DNA of 64,000 bases. It comes from Oncomelania hupensis (taxonomy: Eukaryota > Mollusca > Gastropoda > Littorinimorpha > Pomatiopsidae). The notes beneath the pieces were generated by a model. The model saw only the letters and a program-made list of their open reading frames with translations. It ran no database searches and was not told the DNA's origin. Shown piece by piece: positions 1-12,687 of this stretch; within the stretch, counting starts at the first letter, position 1, and each line of letters starts with the position of its first letter. Location of the stretch: positions 42,073,243-42,137,242 of the forward strand of contig CM072511.1 of the NCBI GenBank assembly GCA_036898135.1, read 5' to 3'. Both the position numbers and the translations under genes were made by a program.

Positions 1-136
1 TAACAATCTTCTTTCTTTCTTTCTTTCTTTTTTTCATTTGTTGTGTCTTTCTTTTTTTTTCTTTCTTTTGTTCTTTTTTCTTTCTTTGTTTCTTACTTTT
101 TCTCTTTTCTTTTTTTTCTAATTTTAATATTTTTTT

Positions 137-200
<64 letters not shown>

Positions 201-370
201 TACCCCCTCCCTTTTTTGTCCCTTTCTTTTTTTTTTCGTTCTTTTCTTCTTTTTTTTAAATTTCTGTTTTTCCTGTACGTCCTTCCCCCTTGTTCTCCCC
301 CCATTTTTTCATTTTCTTTCTTTTTTTCTTTTTTTCTTTTTTTCTTTTTTTTTCTTCCTTTTAATTTTTT
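1..370. repeat. Polypyrimidine / (TTTC)n low-complexity tract
   Basis: The plus strand is almost wholly T and C, with a regular TTTC array at about 135-203. Open frames here are Phe/Ser/Leu-rich artefacts. The missing 3' exons of the neighbouring dehydrogenase are not in this tract. Confidence 0.9.
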
Positions 371-842
371 CTATTTGGCGTTAAAAACATATTATAATGT
401 TAGCGTGAACAACAAAAATTAAACAGAATTAAAACCATTAATAAATGTGAATATAACATAACTATGTAAGCAGATTCAACTTACAGTCGTTATTAAGTTC
501 AGTATGCTTATATTCATTTTATCCAAAGCATCTAGACCAATTGCACTAGGAAGAGCTATCTAGAACAATTTATTGAATTATTCCATTTCGATGTGTGTAC
601 ACGATAGCGTGGACTCAAATAGAAAAAGCGCTCCAACAATTTTTGCCTTAATTAGCGTGGATACACGACGGTATTCAAATAGGAAAAGCACTCCAACATT
701 CTTAGCCTGTAGCACTAGGATACGATTGTCAATAAAGAAGACACATTTTCAACTATTATTACCACGAGTTGGATACCTGAAACATTTCTAAATGGAATAT
801 CTTTCTTTTAAAACATGAGCTAGATCATTCGGGCCTACTCAC
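371..842. other. Intron or downstream sequence of the first dehydrogenase gene
   Basis: No exon, RNA or repeat is recognised. A GTGAGT-type donor lies at 842-837 on the minus strand, so this stretch should be intron leading to 3' exons beyond the left edge. It holds a loose duplication of a TAGCGTGGA / AATAGRAAAAGC motif near 605-690. Confidence 0.4.
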
Positions 843-1091
843 GTAAATGGAGCTCTGCAAACAAACAGGGGCCCCCGAGCATTCCAGAGCAGCATCAGCC
901 TCCTCTCCAATGACGTCAACGATTTTTGAAGCCATGGCTCGGTAGTCAGTATCCTTAGCGGGAAACAGCACCGTGTGGGTGGCGCCTAATTCTCTCGCCA
1001 GGTTCAGCCTCTCCTCAGTGATGTCTGTTTACGAGGACACAGTATCATTTATGACGACGACGATGATAACGACGACGACGACGACGACGAC

Positions 1092-1155
<64 letters not shown>

Positions 1156-2313
1156 GTGTTGATGATGATGATGACGACGACTACGTCGATTAAGACGACA
1201 ATGAGTATGATGACAAATGATCGGATTGGAATAGATTAGACTGGACGCATATACCTGTGACACAGACGACGTCAGCTCCGTTAGCTAAAGCTACCTGCAG
1301 CATCAGCAGACCAATCGGCCCAGCTCCGAACACCACGATGCTGTCGCCCGCCTTGACCTTAGCACGCTGAACAGCGTTTACACACACTGACACTGGCTCT
1401 ATCATAGCTGCTTCTTCGAATTCCACAGAGTCTGGGAACCTGAGAAAAGATAATAAATAAACGTTTAAAAGAAGGTATAAGATGCAACACAACTTCAAGG
1501 AACATAAAAAATAAACAAAGAAGGAGAAAACTTATTACATTTATCACTCGTGAACTAACTTTTCATGTGCCCTATAGGCTTAATGACTACGTGGGAATGA
1601 CTGGTTTATTTCACACAGGCATCTGATCACTGTTTTGCTCTGGGTCTGTTATTTTACTTCAGCCTTATTTTGCCGGTATTTAGCATAAATAACAGGAATT
1701 AATCTATTATCAACTTTGCAGTCGACCATTGACAATTACAACGTGACAATTATCAGGTCTCGCAAGATAATGTGAAACCCGCTGAGAAACCGCTCGTGCG
1801 ACGACACTAATTGAATTTTGATATGACAAACCCTTATTTTCAACTTCCAAGCATGATGTGAGTAACTTATATATAAATTATGTACTGTGTAAAAATAATG
1901 TGAACTCGGCCACTGGCTGTTGCGTCTTTTAAAAGTGACATACTTGAACACTTGTCTAGCAGGCATGTTGGTCACTCTGGCCATACCCCCACGGGTAGAG
2001 GTGATACCGATCATCTTGAGGTTGCAACAAACGTTTGTCAAACCCAATCTGCACACCCGACAACTTCCGCACGCATCGGGAACATCCACAGTCACACGGT
2101 CACCTGAAAAAGTATCAGCAGCAGAGCAAAATAAACTATTAGGCTTACTAAAAAAATATGATATCATGTTCGGCGGTTCTCTATTTCTCCGGGACTCATT
2201 CCGAAACTTCTTGTTACTGACGCTTACAGCCCTTGGTATTTAAATTCTCTCTCGCTCCGAGCCTATCACTATTCCCTATGCGAGAATGTGAAAAAGTACA
2301 AAGACATTTAAAT

Positions 2314-2380
<67 letters not shown>

Positions 2381-2728
2381 AAAGAAAGAAAGAAAGAAAG
2401 AAAGAAAGAAACGATTCGTAGATCCTTACATGATCTTTACAATAACAGTACCTGCTTTTACGTTTGTAACATCACTTCCGACCTTAGTGACGACACCACT
2501 AAATTCGTGGCCGATGACGATGGGTGACGTCAAGGAAATCGCTCCGATGATACCAGTCTCGTACAGATGCGCGTCAGTTCCGCAGATTCCACAACATTTT
2601 ACTGCGATCTGTACCTCTTGGGAAAAGAGAAATTAATAATCTAAGAAAGCAAACATAACACATTTAAGAAACTTACGAACTACAATCCTGTTTGTCTTTC
2701 CGCGTGCAAACATTTGACCTGCCAGCAT
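843..2728 (-). CDS. Sorbitol dehydrogenase-like zinc MDR enzyme, paralog 1 (3' end outside window)
   Basis: Medium-chain zinc dehydrogenase of the sorbitol/polyol family, expected to oxidise a polyol with NAD+ in the cytosol. Exons on the minus strand: 2728-2677, 2616-2452, 2103-1944, 1439-1255, 1024-843, all with GT-AG borders and compatible phases. The start is the ATG in MLAGQMFARG. Visible motifs are the catalytic-zinc Cys in CGICGTD, His-Glu in VIGHEFSG, a structural-zinc C-x2-C-x2-C-x7-C pattern (CGSCRVCRLGLTNVC), the Glu of EEAAMIEP, the GAGPIG Rossmann turn, and an Asp two residues later in VTDI that favours NAD. The last two exons expected from paralog 2 are absent, so the gene leaves the window on the left. 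The join between exons 1 and 2 gives a short N-terminus, so an extra small exon is possible. Alternative: L-threonine or xylitol dehydrogenase of the same superfamily. Confidence 0.85.
1092..1154. repeat. (GAT)n microsatellite in a dehydrogenase intron
   Basis: An uninterrupted GAT/ATG triplet array, with GAC-rich flanks, sits in the intron between exons ending at 1255 and starting at 1024. Met-, His- and Asp-rich frames across it are artefacts. Confidence 0.95.
2317..2411. repeat. (GAAA)n microsatellite
   Basis: A GAAA tetranucleotide array lies in the intron between the dehydrogenase exons at 2616-2452 and 2103-1944. Confidence 0.95.
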
Positions 2729-3615
2729 CTTAGACCTCTAAGAAAGTTTTCTCCGAAGGCCAAACTTTATTTCATTTCTCCGAACCGTTTAAACACATCA
2801 GGACCTTTTTAAGGTACGAGTTTTATTTCTGTTCGTCTTTAATTTACCTTAGTAGATAATACTTTGCATACAACAATCTGAGTTCGACTAAAGTCATTTT
2901 AAGCATGAAACACATGTTTGTTTTATAAATACAAGAAAAATATCCAGTTTTCAGACTCAAGTGTCCTAAAAAATAATACAACGTCGTTCTGTTTGAGAAA
3001 CACACGACTTTATTTTTGCTCCAGGGTCTTTGTCCGCAAGAAAGGTGCGAGATGATTTAATGAGTACCGGTTTGTTCTGGATCCTTTGGCGGACAGTTTT
3101 CCTGAAACAAGCAAACAAACAGACAAACTATTAAAACAGCGACTGTAATAATAAAATATGCATTTTGTAGAACACTTTACAATCAGAAATATGGCCTTTC
3201 GAAAAAATAAGAATGCAGTTTATCACACTGTATATTAGTACTATCACACAGTATATGAAGAAGAAGAAGGAGGAGGAGGAGGAGGAAGAGGAGGAGGAGA
3301 ATAACAGCTACAACAACAACAACAACAACAGCAACAGCAACAGCATCAGCATCAACAACAAGAGAAGGAGGAGGTGAATGTGGAAAAGGAAGTCAAAATG
3401 TTAATACATTACATCGATGCTAATAAAAAAAAGAGTGTATTTCTTGTTTTGTTTTTTTAAAAAATTGTTATTAATTTCATTTATTTAGAAAAATACAGAG
3501 TCATGATGATGCCGTTTGATGACAACTTCGAGAACGATGCTGCTGCTGCTGATGATGATGATGATTATGATGATGACCACATTCAGGACGACGACAACGA
3601 TGCTGTTGCTGCTGC

Positions 3616-3668
<53 letters not shown>

Positions 3669-4619
3669 ATGACGAGAACGTAACTTACCAGACGAAGGTC
3701 GTGTTTGGCATATAGGACAGCTGCTAGATTGTCCATGTTGTCAGCGCCGATGTTTGCTCTTTCGTTATTTTCGTAGTGAATCTTTATTACTACGATGCAC
3801 AACACATCAGGCCATCTATGAGTAATACTTTTCCTCTATAAAGAACTTTCTTTCAGCGCAGTACTCTAGCACCAGTATCTCCTCATTTATTAGTAGACTA
3901 CCTTTCGGTCACGCTGTTATTTAGATCAAATCGACGAACTTGGGAGTAAAGGCGTTCACACAAATGTCAACCATCAAGCGTTGAAAGACTCTAGTGAACA
4001 ACGAGGAGCAAGAATCAGAACCTCGACGATCACCATCATCACCTGTGTTGAAACAAGGTACATGACATCATAGCGTTTCTTTATTTGCGGGCAGTGACGC
4101 TCGCGATCCCGCTGATCAGCGTGAAGGAAAAAAAAAAATTAAAGCGATGTGTAAATTCAGCAGGAAGCGTTTGAGGTAGGCCTTACACATGCGGTACATT
4201 AAAAGAGTGGAGTGAAAATCACGGTGTAGGAGCTGGAACGATGTCATGCGTATTAGGTTTGGAGAGTCGATGTTCCAATTACGACGAAGCGAGGCTTGAT
4301 TTTTTTGAAGGGTGTGGAATAGGAGAGTTGATTGCTGACGTATTTCAATGCCCTGACGGTTACAGTTAACGAATGCACCTTAGCATTTTTAAGCCAGCAA
4401 TGCTAAAACAAATAAAGATTCGGTGCTAAAACATCGATTCCCTGAACCATATAATTCATGGAATCGCTTGTTTACCGTGATAAATAGGGACATACACTAC
4501 AGAGAGTGCGATGAATGGGTCCATGACCTAATGCGAGGACAAAAGGATAATTAACCTAGTTCGGCTGATAACACACACACACACACGCACACACGCTACA
4601 CTACACATGCTTTCTCTGT

Positions 4620-4658
<39 letters not shown>

Positions 4659-5104
4659 ACACGATACACTACACATGCTCACACAGTCTCACACACACAC
4701 ATACACATATTCACACACCATGCATGCACACCCTCACGACACAAGCACACACACAAACACACACCAACACATTATCCTTTCCGTGTTTATCTAATCATAG
4801 TGGTTGTTGTTTTTTTGCCGAACATGGGTCTCTCTCTGAGTGCATATGTGCATGCAGTTTATGGAAAATAACTTTCTTAATGTTTGCTTCAGTGCACGTG
4901 TGTGCGTTTGTGTGTGTGTGCGTGTGCATGTGGGTACGTGTGTGTGTGTGAGCAAGATATAGAGCATATGTAAAGTCAGATAAGGGAGAGAGAGAGGGGA
5001 GAGAAAGACAACGCTACAAACGAACAGATAGAGACAGAAAACCAGAGTTGGCGTGATAACGTGAAAGAAAGAGGGGTAGGGTTTGGAGAAGAAAGAGTGT
5101 GACA

Positions 5105-5178
<74 letters not shown>

Positions 5179-5365
5179 AGAAGTTTGGTAACACATCATG
5201 GATATCACTGTTATCATCAATTTGAGTATTTAGGTCAGTGAAACACGAAACTGGTCCGAAATCAGTTGAAAGTAAGGCCATCAACACTAGACCAAGAACC
5301 ACTGTCTTTTTTGTGTGAACACACAAGGAACACACACGCACACACACACCTACTTGATATGTTGC
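2729..5365. other. Intergenic, microsatellite-rich, no gene recognised
   Basis: Upstream side of dehydrogenase paralog 1. Contents: GAG/CAACAG repeats at about 3257-3370, a GCT/GAT compound array at about 3538-3672, CA arrays at about 4570-4770, a GT-rich tract at 4900-4950, and (GA)n at 5110-5177. No coding signal beyond repeat-driven frames and no RNA gene is seen. Confidence 0.6.
5110..5177. repeat. (GA)n dinucleotide microsatellite
   Basis: About 68 bp of nearly perfect GA repeat, preceded by imperfect GA-rich sequence from about 4980. Confidence 0.95.
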
Positions 5366-5374
5366 TGTTTTTTA

Positions 5375-5650
5375 TGTCGAACGTTACGGGTTCAAACCCT
5401 GCATGGGACGAACTATATTATATACGTGACTTAGGTACGAGACCTTTCAGGACACCGATGGTTTTCTTTGATTATTCCGATTTCCTCCCTCCCTTCAAAA
5501 AGTCATACTAGATGCATTCAATCTAAATTTCAAAAATTAAAAATTGTTTTTTTTTCCACCCTTCTTCTGTAATAGCGATCTATTCAGATCGCCGCGCTTT
5601 GAGTTCGATCAAAAAAAAGCGCGTGATATCATCCTGTATTATTGGCTATA
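5375..5650 (+). repeat. SINE family B, 5'-truncated copy
   Basis: This aligns by eye with the 3' two-thirds of the copy at 19990-20290. Both have a Pol III B-box-like motif (GGGTTCAAACCC here), a middle ending in an AATCTAAAT stretch, and a 3' part reading CGCCGCGCTTTGAGTTCG then a GCGC-ATCCTGTATTATT tail. The A box is missing, so the copy is 5'-truncated or diverged. Confidence 0.7.
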
Positions 5651-5764
5651 TAACACAAACACGCACACACACACACCCACCCACACCCATACACACACAT
5701 ATTTGCAATACATCACACATGGGTTCATTTAAGAATGTAGGAATCGGAAAATAATTTTTGATGA

Positions 5765-5826
5765 AAAAGGGTTAGGGCAAGGGTTAGGGATAGCTCTGCA
5801 ACTAACCCTTACCCGAACCCTTTGCT
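5765..5826. repeat. GGGTTAGGG-type quasi-palindrome
   Basis: About 60 bp in which GGGTTAGGGCAAGGGTTAGGG is followed by its approximate inverse, CCCTTACCCGAACCC. A second copy in opposite orientation lies at 24091-24153. It resembles telomeric repeat but is an interstitial dispersed unit. Confidence 0.7.
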
Positions 5827-5829
5827 AAA

Positions 5830-6914
5830 AAGTTGACCTAGTTCGTCTCCTATAGGCGACGAAATAGGTAGAATTTTCTTCAAAATTTCTCCGAAAATTA
5901 ACTGTATTTTCTCCGTCCCGGATAGAGCACTCCTGTGTACTTAAAACACTCTCATGCACTACAACTGCACTCCCAAGCACTAAAAGAACACTCCCGCGCA
6001 CTTAGAAAAAAGTGGGTTCCTGGAAAAGTGGGTTCCAAGCAAATAAACCCATTTGTTACTAGAAAAGACGAGGTCTGAAACCCATTTGTGCGTTTTTCAC
6101 GGACACATACACACAAACCCCAATAAAAACACTAACACACACATACGCACACACACACACACACACGCATACACACATACATAGGCTTACATACTGTACA
6201 TAAATAAATACATACAAACCACACAGAAAAATGAGACAGACATACAGAGAGAAAGAGAGAGACAGACAGCCAGAGAGACAGAGAACTAGAGAGAGAGACC
6301 GAGAAACAGAGATAGAGAAATAGAGACAGAGAGACAGGAAGAGGAATATACTAATAGAGGGACACAGACAACCACAGTGTCATTGACGTAAAAACAGAAT
6401 TTGAAAATTCCGTGCGGAATAAAACTTTTCTTAGTTGGAGTAGTTTATTATAAAGCTAGTCTACATCGATAACCACAGGCGCCGCAAACAAAACGGATAA
6501 GCTTACATGGCACGACCGATTAGAGACTTACTAAAGTCTAGTCTAAAGTTAGACTATATATAACTTAGTTAGTGTAAATACTTTATTTGTTCTTTTTATT
6601 TATTTATTTATTTATTTATTTAATTTAAAGTCTATTCACATTTGTGATATTAGACAACATATTGAATTATAAACAAAATGCATTTAACAAAACATATGAT
6701 GATTATTATTTTTAAATAATAACATTAATAATGTTGTTGTTTTTTTTAATTTAACACACCCACACACACACACACCCACACCCACACACCATTAAAAAAA
6801 TAGAAAAGGTCTATTTTGCATATTTGACTTCATACAATGAGTCATAATTTGCTGTGATGAGGTTATGATCAAGTTATCAATATAATTGCTGTTGTTGTTA
6901 TTGTAATTATTATG

Positions 6915-6962
<48 letters not shown>

Positions 6963-7080
6963 GTTAGTATAATTATTATCATGGAAAAAGAAGTAAAAAT
7001 TCAAAACAAGAACCCCCCCCCCCCCCACCACCACCAAAAAAAAAAAAAAATCTTCCGAATATAAAGAATTTAACAAAATA
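5830..7080. other. Intergenic, simple repeats, no gene recognised
   Basis: Contents: CACTCCCGCGCACTTA-like short repeats at 5930-6010, CA arrays near 6140-6180 and 6755-6790, a GAGACAGA tract at 6236-6340, (TTTA)n at 6595-6625, (ATT)n at 6917-6963 and a C/A homopolymer tract at 7012-7050. The 3' end of the LINE probably lies close to 7080. Confidence 0.55.
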
Positions 7081-7159
7081 ATTTAAAGGATGTCATGCAC
7101 CGGAGCCTTTTGAGGATACAAGCGCATGCTTATATCGTTATAATTTTTTTAAAAGTTTC

Positions 7160-10100
7160 TTATAATAAATGACCTACTGGAGAATATAATAACGCTTTAG
7201 ATATTTCTACGAATGATTTTAAGTCTAAATCTTGGATATTGCTCAAAGCAATGTATTTGTTTGGTAAGTATCTTTTTAGGTCATTGCATTGTACTAGCAA
7301 ATGTTGAATTGTTAAATTTTCATTACAAATGCAAGTTATGTTTTTGCTAAATTTTGTTTTCCAGGAATTTAAATATAATCTATATGCTAAACTATAGATT
7401 TGTCTAGAGACCCCTAACATGCTAGTCAAACATGATTTTGTTTGTCTTTCCTTAAGATTTTTTGTAATTATACAGTACATTTCTTTAATTGACAATCCGA
7501 TATCAATTTTTATGGCATTGACATTAGTTGCTCCTCGTTTTGCTGCTCTGTCTGCTAGATCATTATGTAAGATGCCACAATGTGAAGGCATCCAACACAT
7601 ATTTATATGTATTCCTCTGTTTTTTATAGAATGAATCAGGTATTTTATTTCAAATATGATATCACCTCTATCATTATTTTTATCAGAGTTTAATGCATAC
7701 AACACCGATTGTGAATCAACACATATGAGAAGACCATATAAGTCTAAGCGGCATATTACTCAATGTATAAAGAGACATTAATACAGCAACTAGCTCTGCT
7801 GTAAAAATTGAGTGATTTTTGCCTAAATAATAAGACTTTGTGATTTTGAGATCAGGTATTACAAACCCTGCTCCAGCATCACCAGTATCAATTACAGACC
7901 CATCGGTGTAAACTTTTAGATGGCTATAAAAATTTTCATTTATATGTTCTCGGGCTTCTGTAGCAATTAATTGCCGATTTTCATCCTTCTTAAGGTTTGT
8001 ATATTTTATATCACATTTTGCCTTTTTCATTTCCCAGGGTGGAAAGGGGGCGTTAGTTAATTTTGGGGCAACGTCTTTTGGATTAATATTTGCTGCCTTA
8101 AAAATATCTTGAGTGTACGTAAATATTGTTTGTAGGGATGTTATATGTCTTGCTCTCTTTGGAAAATCAGTGTCTGATTTAAGAGTTATATCTTCAGATA
8201 CATTATTTTCAACTGCTTGACTTCTAATTAAATACTTAGCACATGCCATTTTCCTATATTGTTCTAACGATGTAATGCCTACAGCTGAATAGACGTCTGC
8301 AGTTTTGGTAAAGGTTGGTACACCGATAGCAACTTTCAGAGCCTTACTATCTAAACTTTGTAATTTCTTCAAATAAGATTTATGTGCTGAGAAGAAAGCT
8401 TCTTGACCAAATGATAATTTGGATCTCACAAGTGTGCACGCTAAGTGAACCAGTGTTCTTGTGTCTTGCCCCCATGGTTTTCTACTTATTACCTTTAAAA
8501 GATAAAAACTTTTAATTGCTTTCTGTAATAAGTAGTTTATGTGCCGTTTCCAGTTTAATTTACGAGTTAAATAAACACCTAAAAATTTTACTTCCTCAAT
8601 ATAATTAAGTTCTTGTTCTTCTATATAAAATTTAGGAAGCATTCTCGGATTCTGACCATTATTGAATAGTATCATGTTTGTCTTTTCAATGGAAAGTTCA
8701 AGACCATTTATTGACATAAAAAGGCAAATGTTATTTAATTCTGTTTGATATATTTTTTGTATGTGTTTTATTTCGTATAAGGATGTTCTTTTTCTTAATG
8801 ATACGTTAGCCCATATTGCAATATCATCTGCATATTGAACAAGAGTTATACTGTTATTAATATGTTTTGGAAGATCATGAATAAGAATATTAAAAAGAAT
8901 TGGTGATAAAATTGAACCTTGTGGAATTCCCATGTTTGTGACATGTTTACGCGAATATGAATTTCCAACTTTAACAACCAAATTTCTTCCTGAAAGGAAT
9001 GATTTAATATAATTATATATATAACCTGATAAGCCAATGTTTTTTAATTTGTATAATAGTCTTTTGTGCCACACACAATCATATGCTTTTCGAATGTCAA
9101 AAAATGTAGCTAACACGCCTTTTCTTTTTGCAAACTGCCTTTTTATATTTGTAGTAAGTTTCACAATATGATCAACTACAGATCTACCTTTTTGAAAACC
9201 AGCTTGATTAACAGGTATAATATTATTTTTTCCACAATAATATAATAGTCTATTTAGAAGAATCCTCTCCATTAATTTACTGACATGAGACGTTAAAGCT
9301 ATGGGTCTGTAGCTAGTTATTTCTCTACGTGATTTTCCATTCTTTAAAATCGGTATTATTATTGAAGTTTTCCAAACACTTGGTATATTACCAGATTCCC
9401 AACATTTTTGAATAATAGTGTGTAAATAATTTATCCATGATTCTGGAAGATGTTGAAGAAGTGTATATGAAATTCCATCACATCCTACAGCAGATTTTTT
9501 GTTACCAAAACTGTTTAATGCCTCTTTTAATTCTAATACAGAAATATTTGCATTAATTACATTATTATGGTTAATATTATTTGCAGGATCATTATATGCA
9601 TCATTTTTTTCAATATTTTCTCTAGATTTTATAACATCATCTTTTAAACTAGATGTATTACTAGCATTTGAAAATAATTTAGCAAATTCTTCTGCTTTGT
9701 CTTTGGAAGATATGAATTCTTTATTTTCAACTTTAATTGGGTATTGTGGGATTTGGAATCCCTTTTTCATTTGCGAGACTTTATTCCAAATTTTGGATGT
9801 ATTACTCTCTGATATTTGTTCATTACAAAATTTTGTCCAATAATATTGTTTTGCTGACGCAATAATTTTATTGCAGGCTATTTTTGATCTTTTCATATTA
9901 TAAAAATTTTCTTCTGACCTGCTTTTACACCATTTTTTATATGCTGCTTTCTTATTTTTAACTGCCCTATCACATTCTTCATTCCACCATATATTTCCTT
10001 TATGTTTATTATTGGTATGTTTCTTTATCGTAGGAATTGAAGATTTAGCAGCATATATAATTGTTTCATTAAAATTCATAACAATGTTCTCCATATCGCA

Positions 10101-10898
10101 GTTTATAAAATCAATGTTAGAACTCGATAAAAGTGACTGAAACTTTTCCCAGTCAGCACGATCATATGCAAATTTTGGAACTTCATCTTCCTCCTGTTCT
10201 ACTACAGGTGTTTCATTTAAATTGATTATGATAGGAAAATGATCACTACCCAATGAGTCTTGTTCTATATCCCAATTACACTCATCTGTCAATTCTGGTG
10301 AAATTAATGATAAATCAATTGCATATGCATTTTGATTAAAACTGTCCGGAACTCTTGTGGGTCTTCCATCATTCAACAAAACAAAATTGGAATTCACAAT
10401 ATTATCTGTAAACTTTATATTGGTGTTGTGATCACAATCTCTGTCCCATAATGGAGAATGAGAGTTGAAATCTCCTGTTATAATCCAATGTTCCTTATTG
10501 GTAATATTAATCAACCAATCACAGTTTGCTTCCTTAGTTCCTTGTGGAAGGTATACACATAAAATATTAATATGATGATGATCATTTATTCTGACTTTTA
10601 TTGCAGATGAAAAAGTATTGTTATCCTCGGTAGGCACTGGAGACTTACATGGAGCATATTCCAAATCATTCCTAATATATATTGCAGTTTGAACTTTTGA
10701 AGTAGGTTTAATAAAAGGCGTCACTGGTGGGTAATAATATCCTGTAATTTTTGGTAGTTTATTTCTATTTACTTTTAAAGATTGAATAGATAATACATGA
10801 TAAGCATTTTTAACTAAATGCTGACTAAGATAAATTATATTAGTATTAATAGACCTACAATTCCATTGCATTATACTGAAACCATTTTCCATTATCAA
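7160..10898 (-). pseudogene. LINE ORF2: APE endonuclease + reverse transcriptase + RNase H, one frameshift
   Basis: This polyprotein nicks target DNA and copies LINE RNA. The first frame (10898-7716, 1060 aa) opens with an APE-type endonuclease: Asn in MQWN (residue 13), GDFNSH (142-147), GSDHFP (217-222). The usual Glu of the IQE motif is Ser (IQS, residue 40), so cleavage is probably lost. The RT follows, with GIPQGSILSP (657-666) and catalytic YADD (689-692). RNase H starts with VYTDGS and an FTAEL Glu, then the frame ends at a TGA near 7716. The remaining RNase H (CVDSQSV, MPSHCG, LADRAAK) and a Cys/His C-terminus continue one base out of register to a stop at 7160. A single-base indel near 7735 explains the break. 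Confidence 0.92.
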
Positions 10899-11031
10899 TA
10901 TGTCTAATAAATTGAGAAAGAGATATTATGGAAAGAAACTCTTTTTTCCAATGTAATGAAACTGAGTAGAGTACATAATCTGATCCACTCATAACTCTAT
11001 TTCAATAATCATTGCAGAGACGATGTGCAGT

Positions 11032-12687
11032 TTACTGGAAGACTCTACACAAACTATTTGACAGAACCTCCAATCCTTTTGCATTTGGATGAATACAATC
11101 CCTGTACAATGATCTGATTGTTGCTCCAGTTTTTGTGAGAAATCCCTTAGTATTATCAAGAAATCTTGCTTCTTGCTTTTGACAGGCCATTCTCAGTGCA
11201 GCGTTTGAAGCATCAGCCTTTTTTCGCAGAGCACCTCTCGGAGGTATTATAGAGGAACAATACACCTTTGCATTTGGAAAACCTTTTTTTGCTTTGTCAA
11301 TGACTTTAATCCAATGCTTCATTCCAATGTTTGTTAGTTTAGAATTGTCAACTCCAACATGAAGAACAACCTGTTCTACTGCCGCCTTCTTTTCCAGAGT
11401 GTCAATCCAGCTTTCCACATCTTCAAGCGTGAGACCAGAAATACATATGATTTGGTGTTTCATGCTCTTGTCTACCAGACCAACTTTCTCTGGTTTCAGC
11501 CCCCTGATCGTAGAGTCACCTATGATGAGCCTTGTAGTGTCTTGAAATACATTGCAGCACTGCAGACTTTCTGATGGTGTGATATTTACTTTTTGAGAAA
11601 TGTATTCTGATGTTTGATTTTCATTATTTATTTCATTGATGTGACAATTGTGAAAGGCTTTCTGAAGCTGTATTTTTGTGTCATCTTTCAAATCCATGTT
11701 TTCAACTTTTGCAGTTTTGTACGTTTCTTTGTACAAATCCTCCAACTTCAGTTTTGAGTCATGAAAATTGATGTTGAGTATTGGAATTACTGTTGTTTGA
11801 ACAAACTGATCAAAAGATGGTGGATGAAATGGAACTTTTGAAGCAACTGACGCATAAGACTCTTTATTTGCATTTGGACCAGAAGATTTTGAAACCATAT
11901 CAATTGCCTCTTTCAAACTCATGTACCTTTTTGACTTTTCTTTTTGTGCATTTCTGTACAGGATTTTCTTATCACAGCCGTGATAAGCAGCAGAGTGCGG
12001 TCCACTACAGTTGACGCAGTGTGGAACACTTGCTTTACATGCTTTTCTCTCATGATAATCACCACATCTGCAGCATCTCTGTTTTGCAGTGCAGTCTTTC
12101 CGAGTATGGTTCAAACGTTGACATTTTGTACACCTCACTACAGGAGGGCAGTATGGAAACACTTGACATTCCTTGTCTCCAATTCTCAGTGTTTCTGGCA
12201 AAATGTCTGTAGCAAAAACAATTCGTGTTATCTGTTTCTGGGATTTCTTTGATTTGAAGAAGGTGAATTTTATAATTTGTTTGTTGTTCCTTAGAGCATG
12301 TGAGTCAAAATGTCCAAACACAATTCCTTCAGTTTTAACTGTGGGAATGTAACATGTAACATTTGCACCTCCTAGATTCTTTATTTCTAAAAGTTTCTTT
12401 TGCTGGTTTCTCGAAACACACTCGACAAAAAGGTCACCTGATTTTAATGTTTTGAGGTTCAATACACTTCCTACTATGCCAACAAATGGGAATGTTGTTG
12501 TTGGTTTTAATTTTCGTAACAATACAGAGCCAGTTTTTTGGTCTTTGATTATAACCTGATGTTTATCAGGTCTTTTTGGATATGTTATGGTTATTTCTTT
12601 CTGTGGTGTTGTAACAATATACTCTGTATCAGTTTCTTGTATTTGATGTTGAGTGTCAATATTATACTTTTTATGGAAATTCTGCAT
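11032..12687 (-). CDS. LINE ORF1: zinc-knuckle protein fused to SGNH/GDSL hydrolase domain
   Basis: RNA-binding ORF1 protein of the LINE, 551 aa, intact. Residues 1 to about 200 have an RRM/gag-like fold pattern ending in FPYCPPVVRC. Three knuckles follow: CTKCQRLNHTRKDC (CX2CX4HX4C), CCRCGDYHERKAC (CX2CX3HX4C) and CVNCSGPHSAAYHGC. About 130 residues of linker lead to a C-terminal SGNH hydrolase-like domain (387-551): nucleophile Ser in GDST (390-393), a Gly block (ISG), then VVLHVGVDN where GTND is usual, and a catalytic His in DCIHPN. The esterase-type domain is known from CR1/L2 ORF1 proteins; its join to an I/Jockey-type knuckle gag is the odd part. The start is the first ATG after an in-frame stop. 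Confidence 0.88.
   Translation of the reverse strand: MQNFHKKYNIDTQHQIQETDTEYIVTTPQKEITITYPKRPDKHQVIIKDQKTGSVLLRKLKPTTTFPFVGIVGSVLNLKTLKSGDLFVECVSRNQQKKLLEIKNLGGANVTCYIPTVKTEGIVFGHFDSHALRNNKQIIKFTFFKSKKSQKQITRIVFATDILPETLRIGDKECQVFPYCPPVVRCTKCQRLNHTRKDCTAKQRCCRCGDYHERKACKASVPHCVNCSGPHSAAYHGCDKKILYRNAQKEKSKRYMSLKEAIDMVSKSSGPNANKESYASVASKVPFHPPSFDQFVQTTVIPILNINFHDSKLKLEDLYKETYKTAKVENMDLKDDTKIQLQKAFHNCHINEINNENQTSEYISQKVNITPSESLQCCNVFQDTTRLIIGDSTIRGLKPEKVGLVDKSMKHQIICISGLTLEDVESWIDTLEKKAAVEQVVLHVGVDNSKLTNIGMKHWIKVIDKAKKGFPNAKVYCSSIIPPRGALRKKADASNAALRMACQKQEARFLDNTKGFLTKTGATIRSLYRDCIHPNAKGLEVLSNSLCRVFQ

Noticed and set aside
5765..5826. Telomere or internal telomeric array
   Set aside because: The TTAGGG-like words are few, imperfect and in inverted pairs, and the same unit recurs at 24091 inside a foldback element.
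9499..9843. Plus-strand open frame opposite LINE ORF2
   Set aside because: Shadow of the RT/linker coding region on the minus strand; no independent domain.
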